Of a DNA stretch of 5,296 nt, positions 1 to 5,296 are shown in pieces. Within the stretch, counting starts at the first letter, position 1, and the number at the start of each line of letters is the position of its first letter. This stretch comes from Actinomycetota bacterium (lineage in GTDB: Bacteria > Actinomycetota > Humimicrobiia > Humimicrobiales > Humimicrobiaceae), in NCBI GenBank assembly GCA_028718045.1, contig JAQUMQ010000121.1, positions 1 through 5,296 on the forward strand. The letters are read 5' to 3'. The translations under genes and the position numbers were made by a program. The notes beneath the pieces were generated by a model. That model was not told the origin of the DNA. It saw nothing but the letters and a program-made list of their open reading frames with translations, and searched no databases.

Positions 1-147
1 ATAAACAGGATTAAAAGCGGGAAAGCATTAGTTTAAGCTTAAGCTTGGTTTAAACACTCATATAGCCAGTCAGAAATAACTTACTTCAAGGTTATAGTTA
101 ATGCGATGATTGCGTGGGATGGTTTTCAACTAATGGCGAAACCGACA
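1..147. other. Gene-free left flank
   Basis: All six frames are broken by stops within about 50 codons and I recognise no gene end or RNA here. It lies downstream of the minus-strand lipoprotein gene, so a terminator would be expected. The only candidate folds are weak: a 7-bp stem pairing 76-82 with 89-95 (one G-T pair, 6-nt loop), and a 6-bp stem pairing 121-126 with 138-143. Neither is followed by a T-run in the minus-strand direction. A dense group of short palindromes lies at 31-55 (tandem AAGCTT at 35-46, GTTTAAAC at 48-55). Confidence 0.5.
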
Positions 148-570
148 TCAGTTCACTTTAAAAGGGATAATTTTTGCCTGTCGGCCATTTAAAAATACAC
201 TTACCTCATATTTTCCATAAGCAAATCCTTGGGATATTATTATTTTGAATATTTTATTGCCGGTAAAGTCATCTTCCGGTGTAAAACTCTTGCTGTCAAT
301 TTCAAGATCTTTGTCAAGATAAGTCCACTTAACGGAAACATTATCGGTATTTTGCATATTTTTTATTTTTATTACAAGAAATATTTCTTTGGTGCCTTCA
401 CTGAAATGATCGGTTTCTGCCGTAGGATTGCCATTTTCGTCGATACTGGCTGTTAGGATTATGCCCTCGATCGAAACAGGCTCTTTTTTTAAACATCCTG
501 ATACCAATGCCGGCACCATGATACTCATGATTAAAATTGTCGTCAACAGGTATATGCTTTTAATTTTCAT
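148..570 (-). CDS. Small putative lipoprotein, function unknown
   Basis: This encodes a 140-residue exported protein that I cannot assign to a named family. Seen directly: a positively charged N-terminus (Lys2, Lys4), a hydrophobic stretch at about 6-22, then a lipobox V23-S24-G25-C26. It should therefore be processed by signal peptidase II and anchored by diacylated Cys26, leaving a mature protein of about 115 residues. Lys28-Lys29 follow the cysteine. The mature part alternates hydrophobic and polar residues (KEIFLVIKIKN near 61-71, KWTYLD at 81-86, a YGKYEVSVFLNG stretch near 118-129, IIPFKVN at the end). This is the pattern of a single immunoglobulin-like or beta-sandwich domain, and that fold is an inference. 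No Shine-Dalgarno sequence precedes the ATG at 570; the upstream bases are almost all A and T. It is transcribed divergently from the UDG gene, and nothing ties its role to the genes on the right. Confidence is high for a real lipoprotein gene and nil for a specific function. Confidence 0.8.
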   Translation of the reverse strand: MKIKSIYLLTTILIMSIMVPALVSGCLKKEPVSIEGIILTASIDENGNPTAETDHFSEGTKEIFLVIKIKNMQNTDNVSVKWTYLDKDLEIDSKSFTPEDDFTGNKIFKIIISQGFAYGKYEVSVFLNGRQAKIIPFKVN

Positions 571-664
571 TGCATTTTAAGAAAAAAGTTTTAAAAAATT
601 ATAGTAGCTAATCAGAAATTAAGTTTTTATACTTTGTTTTATGATATTATACTTAAAATTTTAA

Positions 665-680
665 TTATTGACATCAATAA
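665..680. promoter_or_regulatory. 16-bp perfect palindrome, possible operator
   Basis: TTATTGA-CA-TCAATAA is a perfect inverted repeat with 7-bp arms and a 2-bp centre. It sits roughly mid-way in the 220-nt divergent intergenic region. A short, tightly spaced dyad is the usual form of a site for a dimeric helix-turn-helix repressor, so it may be an operator for one or both divergent genes. It contains an exact TTGACA hexamer (668-673), but no -10 hexamer lies 15-19 nt after it. The half-site does not match a regulator consensus I can name with confidence. Confidence 0.3.
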
Positions 681-712
681 AGCGTAAATAAAAAAAATTT
701 TTTAAAATTATA

Positions 713-742
713 TTTTCATGATTTGGATTTTACTTTTATAAT
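713..742 (+). promoter_or_regulatory. Candidate sigma-70-type promoter for the udg-tsaE unit
   Basis: A perfect -10 hexamer TATAAT lies at 737-742. An 18-nt spacer separates it from a 4-of-6 match to the -35 box, TTTTCA at 713-718. Just upstream, 690-703 is an A8T6 tract of the kind that can act as an UP element or bend DNA. Transcription would start near 749, giving a leader of about 40 nt before the UDG start codon at 791. The background is very AT-rich, so chance matches to TATAAT are likely and confidence is limited. Confidence 0.4.
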
Positions 743-790
743 TGAATTTAATTCTATCCGTGATGTTTTAGCTTTGTTATTATATTTTAT

Positions 791-1570
791 ATGGAAAATA
801 CGCAAAGACGTGAAAAATTAAAAGATTTTTTTTATTCGATAAAAAAATGCGATAAATGCGAGCTATCCGAAACAAGAACTAACTTTGTTTTTGGAAGCGG
901 TAACGCAAATTCAAAATTAATGTTTGTCGGAGAAGCTCCTGGCAAAAATGAAGATTTACAGGGTAAGCCGTTTGTGGGTCAAGCAGGAAAACTGCTTGAT
1001 GTTTTGCTAAGCTCGATAGGTTTTACCAGAAATGAAATTTTTATTGCCAATGTTTTAAAATGCAGGCCACCGCAAAACAGAGATCCACGAATCGAAGAAA
1101 TAAATTCGTGCAAGAACTATCTGTTTAAACAAATAGAAATCATAGAGCCTTTAGTTATTTGCACTCTCGGGAAATATTCGACTCAGCTGCTTTTAAACAC
1201 AGAAGAGGGGATCACGGGGCTTCGGGGTAGGATATTTAAGATTGGCAACACATATATATTACCGATAAATCATCCCGCAGCCGCAATTTATACTCCTTCG
1301 AGAATGGAAATCCTAAAGATTGATTTTAAAAGGGCTGCAGAAGTTATAAAAATGCTTGAATCGAAAAACTCCGATCTCGACATAATTGCCGAAGATAGTT
1401 TCAAGCTGCATAGGGTAAAAAATATGAAATCAACAAGAAGCACTTATGAAACTGAAGCATCAGAAAATTTGGCTAAAGCTGAAATAAAAAGCAATGCGGT
1501 CAGTAACGGACAAGAAACTTCGATAGATGAAGATCAAAAATCTTCTACGGAACAAATGGGGCTTTTTTAA
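791..1570 (+). CDS. Family-4 uracil-DNA glycosylase with Fe-S cluster
   Basis: This enzyme removes uracil from DNA at deaminated cytosines or misincorporated dUMP, starting base-excision repair in the cytoplasm. The 259 residues divide into a catalytic domain (about 1-190) and a hydrophilic tail. Seen directly: the water-activating motif GEAPG at 47-51, followed by the family-typical GKPFVGQAG (58-66); NVLKCRPP at 87-94; GLRG at 143-146; and the uracil-pocket motif HPAA at 161-164. The four cysteines expected to hold the [4Fe-4S] cluster are present as C20-x2-C23, then C91 and C107. Family-4 enzymes are usually about 190-220 residues, so the extra length is the Lys/Glu/Ser/Asn-rich tail at about 190-259, probably disordered, which ends in QMGLF. 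No Shine-Dalgarno sequence precedes the ATG, but the reading frame, the placement of the first CxxC motif and family length support this start. Its stop codon directly abuts the tsaE start codon, so the two are almost certainly co-transcribed. The family assignment is secure. Confidence 0.97.
   Translation: MENTQRREKLKDFFYSIKKCDKCELSETRTNFVFGSGNANSKLMFVGEAPGKNEDLQGKPFVGQAGKLLDVLLSSIGFTRNEIFIANVLKCRPPQNRDPRIEEINSCKNYLFKQIEIIEPLVICTLGKYSTQLLLNTEEGITGLRGRIFKIGNTYILPINHPAAAIYTPSRMEILKIDFKRAAEVIKMLESKNSDLDIIAEDSFKLHRVKNMKSTRSTYETEASENLAKAEIKSNAVSNGQETSIDEDQKSSTEQMGLF
1553..1567 (+). other. Probable beta sliding clamp-binding motif at UDG C-terminus
   Basis: The last five residues of the UDG, Q255-M-G-L-F259, fit the bacterial clamp-binding pentapeptide (consensus QL[S/D]LF, looser form Qxx[L/M]F). 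The motif is at the extreme C-terminus, after a flexible hydrophilic linker of about 60 residues, which is how many clamp-binding proteins carry it. The sequence match is seen directly. Binding to DnaN, and so recruitment of the enzyme to replication forks, is an inference. Confidence 0.5.
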
Positions 1571-2095
1571 ATGAGGTTGAATTTTATAACATCATCGTCT
1601 GAACAAACAAAAGAAATCGGCAGAAAATTATCAGGGTTTTTGTCTGCCGGAGATGTTATTTTTTTTCTAGGTGAACTTGGCGGAGGTAAAACGACTTTTA
1701 TTTCAGGCATAGCAGAAGGTTTGGCAATAAAAGAAAATATGTCAAGCCCAAGTTTTACATTGATGAATATTTACGATTTCAATAAAAACGGAGCTGATCT
1801 TAAGCTGGTTCATTGCGACTTTTACAGGATTGACAGCCTTAAGGATATAACGGATACTGGCATTGAAGAGTATTTATATGACTCAAAGACCGTTACTTTG
1901 ATCGAGTGGGGAAGCCTCGTTAAAGAAATTGTTTGTAAAAAATTTCTTGAAATAAAATTTGAATATTTTTTTGAAGATATTGTTTCAGGGAAAAATTTTG
2001 ATGGCATCAATCAGAAGAGGAAAATAACTTTTGCGGCATCGGATGCTTATTGGATAAGCAAGATAGAAATGTTGAAAAATACCATGTTTGTTTGA
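1571..2095 (+). CDS. tsaE: tRNA threonylcarbamoyladenosine biosynthesis ATPase TsaE
   Basis: TsaE is the small ATPase of the bacterial t6A machinery. It binds the TsaB-TsaD dimer, and its ATP hydrolysis is needed for repeated rounds of tRNA A37 modification. Seen directly: a P-loop GELGGGKTT at 34-42 (catalytic-loop Lys40, Thr41); MSSPSF at 57-62, matching the family's V-S-S-P-T-F switch-like segment; HCDFYR at 81-86, matching H-x-D-x-Y-R; and LIEWG at 110-114 with the conserved Glu112-Trp113 pair. At 174 residues it is about 20 longer than usual. The excess is in the C-terminal part (about 128-174), where the final strands are spread out. The ATG follows the UDG TAA with no gap and only a loose GGGG (1558-1561) upstream, so translation is probably coupled by reinitiation. 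A 131-nt gap follows before tsaB. Confidence 0.96.
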   Translation: MRLNFITSSSEQTKEIGRKLSGFLSAGDVIFFLGELGGGKTTFISGIAEGLAIKENMSSPSFTLMNIYDFNKNGADLKLVHCDFYRIDSLKDITDTGIEEYLYDSKTVTLIEWGSLVKEIVCKKFLEIKFEYFFEDIVSGKNFDGINQKRKITFAASDAYWISKIEMLKNTMFV

Positions 2096-2226
2096 TTTTT
2101 CATAGTGTTTAAAATGCATACCAAAAAAAATTGTTTTTACTTAATCAAGGCAGTCTGGAATAAAAATAGGTTCAATCAAAACAAGAGATAAAATTTGAGA
2201 ATATTTTAAAAATAAAAAAGATAAAT
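2096..2226. other. AT-rich gap between tsaE and tsaB
   Basis: This 131-nt spacer contains no open frame of note. It has an A8 run at 2123-2130 followed by TTG and a T5 run, a weak A/T hairpin at best with no GC stem, so it is not a convincing terminator. A TAAAAT hexamer at 2189-2194 resembles a -10 box but has no matching -35 at 16-18 nt. tsaB could therefore be read through from the udg-tsaE transcript or have its own poorly marked promoter. The bases just before the tsaB ATG are A-rich with at most a weak AAAG as ribosome binding signal. Confidence 0.4.
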
Positions 2227-3153
2227 ATGAAGACAATTCTGGCGGTGGATAGCACAACCGAGGTGCTTGGTATAAGCTTAAGCGAAAACAGTAAAATAAT
2301 ATCTGAGATCAAAGACGATAAAAGCTGCCGACATATGGTAAATATTATTGGTAACCTCGATACCGTATTAAAAAATTCAAACAAATCCATAAAAGATGTG
2401 GATTTGTTTGCCGTAAATCTTGGTCCAGGCAATTTTACGGGTGGAAGAATAAGCATGAGCATCGTAAAAATATTTTCGATGCTTTCCCAAAAACCGGCAA
2501 TAGGTTTTAATGCTCTTGACGTTTTTTCCGTTCAGTGCATGCTTAAAAACATTGAAAGTATTGCGCAAAAAAAATCGGAATCCCTAAAAGTATTTATTAT
2601 GCCTTTGATGGATGTTAGAAATAATGAATTTTTTTTTAGTATTTATGAGATAAGAAGCAATAAAGAAGATACAGGGCAGATTTATGAATTTGATTTTAGG
2701 AGCAACCGGTACCATCTATTAAAAAGATATGAGAATTGCGTTTTGAAATCAGAAGAATTTAGCAAAAAATTTCCTGAAATTATCCGGAAATTGTTTATTT
2801 TGGATTACTTGCGATGCTTTAAATGCAATGACCAAATATATGAAAAGAATGATTTTTATAAAGACAGCAAGTCATTTGCGAAAGATAAAACAACAGCCAA
2901 CGGTTCCAAAAAAGAAAGTATATTAATGATAACCGGAAACGGAATTCGATCTTACAGAATTTTACTTGAAAAATTAAAACAAGATATCGAAGACAGTTAT
3001 GATTTTATAAAAATAAGAATTGATGAAAAAAATATAAACCCCAAGTCAAAGTATTTGAATTATATGGCGCATTATAGCTTGGATAAAGGTTTGGAGTCAT
3101 TGCCGATATCGCCAGTTTATATTCGCGACTTCATAGCTTTCGGGGAAAAATAA
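2227..3153 (+). CDS. tsaB: t6A biosynthesis scaffold protein TsaB, enlarged form
   Basis: TsaB is the non-catalytic ASKHA-fold partner that dimerises with TsaD and docks TsaE in bacterial t6A synthesis. Seen directly: an N-terminal MKTILAVDSTTEVLGISL strand-turn-strand start (usual form xIDTSTxxxSVAL); Cys34-Arg35-His36 where the family has RRHS or similar; LGPGNFTGGRIS at 65-76, matching the hallmark GPGSFTGLRIG; PLMDVRNNEFFFSIY at 126-140 (usual form DARxxEVY); ITGNGIRSY at 235-243 (usual form VGDG); and a closing PVYIRDF at 296-302 (usual form PxYLR). The length of 308 residues is well above the usual 210-240. The excess falls at about 142-168 and 182-231, the latter rich in Lys, Asp and Phe with a lone C197-x2-C200. 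The frame stays open through both stretches and conserved motifs resume after them, so a frameshift is not the explanation. It lies 31 nt before tsaD. The assignment is firm despite divergence in the signature motifs. Confidence 0.92.
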   Translation: MKTILAVDSTTEVLGISLSENSKIISEIKDDKSCRHMVNIIGNLDTVLKNSNKSIKDVDLFAVNLGPGNFTGGRISMSIVKIFSMLSQKPAIGFNALDVFSVQCMLKNIESIAQKKSESLKVFIMPLMDVRNNEFFFSIYEIRSNKEDTGQIYEFDFRSNRYHLLKRYENCVLKSEEFSKKFPEIIRKLFILDYLRCFKCNDQIYEKNDFYKDSKSFAKDKTTANGSKKESILMITGNGIRSYRILLEKLKQDIEDSYDFIKIRIDEKNINPKSKYLNYMAHYSLDKGLESLPISPVYIRDFIAFGEK

Positions 3154-3184
3154 AACCAGCTTTTTATAAGCATAAGAACCTTAT

Positions 3185-4255
3185 ATGATTTTAACGGAAA
3201 AAAAGAAAAAACCAGATACTGTTTTAAATGAAAAAGAAGATGTGTTTATTCTTGGAATCGAAACTTCCTGCGATGACACATGTGCGGCAGTAGTAAAAAA
3301 CGGAAAAGAAATACTTTCGAATGTTATTTCTTCTCAAAACGAAATACACGAAAAATACGGAGGTGTCGTTCCCGAAGTTGCCTCAAGAAAACATATAGAA
3401 ATGATAGATGTTATAATCAAAGAAGCTCTGGACAAAGCAGATATTTCTTCACATAAAATAAGCGCTGTTGCCGTAACAAACAGACCGGGTTTGCTTGGGT
3501 CGCTTTTGGTCGGTGTGGGAGCGTCAAAAGCGTTCAGCTATTATAACAAGATTCCGCTTATTGCGATTAATCATCTCAAAGCTCATATTTTTGCTAATTT
3601 TCTTGCAGATGATCGTTTGGTTTTTGATAGCGAAGAAAAATATATAAGCCTAATAGTGTCTGGCGGGCATTCAAGCCTTTATATCGTAAACGAGGGCTTG
3701 GATATGAAAGAAATAGGCCATACTGTCGATGATGCTGTTGGAGAAGCATTTGACAAGGTTGCAAGATATCTGAATCTGGGTTATCCGGGAGGTCCGGTTA
3801 TCGACAGGATTTCAAGAAATGCAAATTCTGGTTTTGTAGAATTTACGCGTCCGATGCTCGAAAGTAAGGATTTCAATTTCAGCTTTAGCGGCATTAAAAC
3901 AGCTCTGATTTATAGAACAAAAAAATTTCCCGAGCTTATGAATGAAAAAAATATTCCAGATCTTGCTGCTAGTTTTCAGGCGGCTGCCGTCGATGTTCTT
4001 GTTCAAAAAACGATAAAAGCATGTGAAAAGTTTAATATAAATAAAGTTCTTGTTAGTGGAGGAGTAGCCGCAAATTCGAAGCTTCGTCACGAATTTATTC
4101 AGGCATCAAGCAAGAAAAATATTAAGATTTATATTCCACCGCCAAGATTATGCATGGACAACGCAGCAATGGTTGCAAGTCTCGGGTATTTCGAATTCAA
4201 AAACGGACATTTATCGGATCTAGATATCGATGTATATTCAAGAACAGACCTGTAG
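3185..4255 (+). CDS. tsaD: tRNA N6-adenosine threonylcarbamoyltransferase TsaD
   Basis: TsaD is the catalytic subunit (Kae1/Qri7/YgjD family). It transfers the threonylcarbamoyl group from threonylcarbamoyl-AMP to N6 of A37 in tRNAs reading ANN codons. Seen directly: LGIETSCDDT at 23-32; GGVVPEVASRKH at 59-70; NRPGLLGSLLVG at 99-110 (most relatives have GPGL); the metal-binding pair H130-x3-H134 in NHLKAH; SGGH at 159-162; VDDAVGEAFDKVAR at 181-194; GGP at 202-204; FSFSGIKTAL at 232-241; SGGVAANSKLR at 291-301; and the third metal ligand D325 in CMDNAAM. All catalytic elements are intact. At 356 residues it is about 15-20 longer than usual because of a Lys/Glu-rich N-terminus. Starting instead at GTG 3242 (Val20) would give the standard family N-terminus. 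The ATG at 3185 has only a weak TAAGAA upstream. It is the last gene of the t6A cluster. Confidence 0.97.
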   Translation: MILTEKKKKPDTVLNEKEDVFILGIETSCDDTCAAVVKNGKEILSNVISSQNEIHEKYGGVVPEVASRKHIEMIDVIIKEALDKADISSHKISAVAVTNRPGLLGSLLVGVGASKAFSYYNKIPLIAINHLKAHIFANFLADDRLVFDSEEKYISLIVSGGHSSLYIVNEGLDMKEIGHTVDDAVGEAFDKVARYLNLGYPGGPVIDRISRNANSGFVEFTRPMLESKDFNFSFSGIKTALIYRTKKFPELMNEKNIPDLAASFQAAAVDVLVQKTIKACEKFNINKVLVSGGVAANSKLRHEFIQASSKKNIKIYIPPPRLCMDNAAMVASLGYFEFKNGHLSDLDIDVYSRTDL

Positions 4256-4354
4256 AGTTTAATTTAAGTTGTGATATCATTAGCTATAAAAAAACAACAT
4301 ATGATTTAACAATTCAATGCTTTAATATCCTTTTTAATTGAAACGGAGGTAAAA
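4256..4354. other. Gap between tsaD and the DUF4432 gene
   Basis: This 99-nt AT-rich spacer should hold the end of the t6A transcript and the start of the next unit, but neither is clearly marked. There is no GC stem with a T-run. GTTGT (4268-4272) could pair with ACAAC (4294-4298) as a weak 5-bp stem. A TATAAA at 4285-4290 and a TTAACA at 4306-4311 resemble promoter hexamers but are in the wrong order and spacing to pair with each other. I call no promoter or terminator here. Confidence 0.4.
4345..4350 (+). promoter_or_regulatory. Strong Shine-Dalgarno sequence, GGAGGT
   Basis: GGAGGT is a near-complete complement of the 16S rRNA 3' end. Its GGAGG core ends 5 nt before the ATG at 4355, and it fixes that start codon. 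It stands out because none of the other five genes in the window has a comparable site. Confidence 0.85.
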
Positions 4355-5296
4355 ATGGAAATTTTTGGAAAAAAATATTCTAAAACCGAGCTTTTGAAAA
4401 AAGTTGGGGATGTATCTCAACTTGGAGGTGTTAAGCTATATGAATTTTCTGATGGAACTGCCAAGAATTTAAGAGCTGTCGATGTTAAAACTCCTGGTGG
4501 CATAGAAATGACTGTAGTGCTTGACAGGGGAATGGATATTTCATCTCTTACCTATAAAAATATCCCCATTTCATGGAGATCTGCGGCAAGAGAGACTTCG
4601 CCTATCTATTATGAAAGCAAAGGATCAGAATGGCTCAGAACATTTTTTGGAGGTTTGTTGACAACATGCGGACTTACGCATTTTGGTCCTCCGGTGATAG
4701 ACGGAGATGAAGAATTGGGTCTTCATGGAAGGATTTCCAATCTTCCCGCAAACAATGTTTTTGCTGATTGCAAATGGGAAAAAGATGATTACATGATGTG
4801 GGTTCAAGGCAAAATAAGAGAAGTAAAAGCTTTGGAGTATAAGTTGGAGCTCTCGAGGAAAATTACCGTATTTGCGGACAAACCGGTGATTACGATAAAC
4901 GATACGGTTGAAAATATAGGTTTTAGCACAAGCCCATTGATGATTTTATATCATATTAATTTGGGATTTCCTCTTCTTGATTCGACTTCAAGAATAATAC
5001 TGCCTGCAGGAACCGAAACTTCTCCGATAGACAAAAATGCAAAGAAGGGAATCAAAAGCTTTAATAAATTCAGCGAGCCTATAGATAATTTTGAGGAACA
5101 GGTATTTATTCATAAAATCAAGACAGATAAAGACGGATATGGCAAGGTGGCTTTGGTTAATGAAGAATTTAATAAGGGAGAAGGACTTGGCATTCTTATA
5201 AAATTCAATAATGACAATCTTCCTTATTTGATTCAATGGAAACAGGCAGCAAGCGGTGAATATGTTTGCGGTCTCGAACCGGCCAACAGCTTTCTT
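4355..5296 (+). CDS. DUF4432 / aldose 1-epimerase-like protein, 3' end outside window
   Basis: The frame is open from the ATG to the window edge, giving 314 residues with no stop, so the C-terminus is missing only because the window ends. The sequence fits the DUF4432 family, which has the galactose-mutarotase-like beta-sandwich fold and is usually annotated as aldose 1-epimerase family. Seen directly: VLDRGMDISSL at 55-65; FFGGLLTTCGLTHFG at 97-111; GLHGRISNLPA at 122-132; YHINLGFPLL at 199-208; and GLEPANSF at 306-313. By analogy with galactose mutarotase, where two His and a Glu act at the anomeric centre, H124, H200 and E308 are candidate active-site residues; that mapping is inference. 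No signal peptide is visible, so it should be cytoplasmic. The substrate is unknown; family members often sit beside sugar-catabolic genes, and the genes beyond the right edge would be informative. The start is fixed by a strong GGAGGT. It is unrelated in role to the t6A genes and probably forms a separate unit. Confidence 0.9.
   Translation, partial: MEIFGKKYSKTELLKKVGDVSQLGGVKLYEFSDGTAKNLRAVDVKTPGGIEMTVVLDRGMDISSLTYKNIPISWRSAARETSPIYYESKGSEWLRTFFGGLLTTCGLTHFGPPVIDGDEELGLHGRISNLPANNVFADCKWEKDDYMMWVQGKIREVKALEYKLELSRKITVFADKPVITINDTVENIGFSTSPLMILYHINLGFPLLDSTSRIILPAGTETSPIDKNAKKGIKSFNKFSEPIDNFEEQVFIHKIKTDKDGYGKVALVNEEFNKGEGLGILIKFNNDNLPYLIQWKQAASGEYVCGLEPANSFL

Noticed and set aside
31..55. 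Tandem AAGCTT sites followed by GTTTAAAC, resembling a cloning linker
   Set aside because: The match to restriction sites (HindIII, PmeI) is suggestive of a polylinker, but the flanking bases on both sides look like ordinary AT-rich chromosome, no vector sequence follows, and short AT-rich palindromes are common in such DNA.
229..456. Plus-strand open frame of 75 codons inside the lipoprotein gene
   Set aside because: It is antisense to a gene with a clear signal peptide and lipobox, and its product is a Phe/Tyr/Ile-rich string with no domain pattern. It is a by-product of AT-rich antisense sequence.
646..651. TATAAT on the minus strand as -10 box for the lipoprotein gene
   Set aside because: The hexamer is perfect on the minus strand, but no -35 match lies 16-18 nt upstream; the nearest TTGATG is 20 nt away. 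A second minus-strand TATAAT at 598-603 has the same problem, so neither could be chosen.
668..696. Exact -35 hexamer TTGACA as part of a plus-strand promoter
   Set aside because: The bases 15-19 nt downstream are almost only A, with no acceptable -10 hexamer. The hexamer is better explained as part of the palindrome at 665-680.
2121..2140. A8 run followed by T5 as a terminator between tsaE and tsaB
   Set aside because: The possible stem is made only of A-T pairs with almost no loop and no GC base pairs, so it would not form a stable intrinsic terminator.
2815..2829. CFKC (C197-x2-C200) in TsaB as a zinc or Fe-S site
   Set aside because: Only one CxxC pair is present, with no second pair of Cys or His at a suitable distance, so a metal site within the single chain is not supported.
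4625..5236. Minus-strand open frames of 60 and 82 codons inside the DUF4432 gene
   Set aside because: They lie opposite a well-conserved family protein with a strong ribosome binding site and show no recognisable protein features of their own.

Overview
The window is a stretch of AT-rich bacterial chromosome. It carries one gene on the minus strand (148-570) and five on the plus strand (791 to the right edge). The presence of TsaB and TsaE places it in Bacteria, because archaea and the eukaryotic cytosol use other partners for Kae1/TsaD. A [4Fe-4S] family-4 uracil-DNA glycosylase and a very AT-rich, Lys/Ile/Asn/Phe-biased proteome fit an anaerobic or early-branching low-GC lineage. The sequence alone does not let me name a phylum. 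There are no transposases, phage genes, tRNAs, rRNAs or CRISPR repeats.

Layout: 1-147 is a gene-free left flank. 148-570 (minus) encodes a small lipoprotein of unknown function. 571-790 is a very AT-rich divergent intergenic region with a 16-bp perfect palindrome and a plausible plus-strand promoter. 791-1570 encodes a family-4 uracil-DNA glycosylase (UDG) with a hydrophilic tail ending in a likely beta-clamp-binding motif. 1571-2095 encodes TsaE and starts on the base after the UDG stop codon. After a 131-nt gap come TsaB (2227-3153, unusually long) and TsaD (3185-4255, with a short N-terminal extension or a mis-set start). After a further 99-nt gap and a strong Shine-Dalgarno sequence, a DUF4432 / aldose-1-epimerase-like gene starts at 4355 and runs off the right edge.

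Function: the core of the window is a tsaE-tsaB-tsaD cluster. The three proteins form the bacterial complex that transfers threonylcarbamoyl from threonylcarbamoyl-AMP to A37 of ANN-decoding tRNAs, making t6A. The enzyme that makes threonylcarbamoyl-AMP (TsaC/TsaC2) is not here and must be elsewhere. The UDG is transcriptionally, and probably translationally, tied to tsaE although it works in DNA base-excision repair. The DUF4432 gene looks like a separate sugar-metabolism gene with a different style of ribosome binding site.

I see no clearly new biological system. The points most worth a second look are the clamp motif on the UDG, the roughly 75-residue expansion of TsaB, the palindrome in the divergent promoter region, and the contrast between weak or absent Shine-Dalgarno sequences on five genes and a strong one on the sixth.
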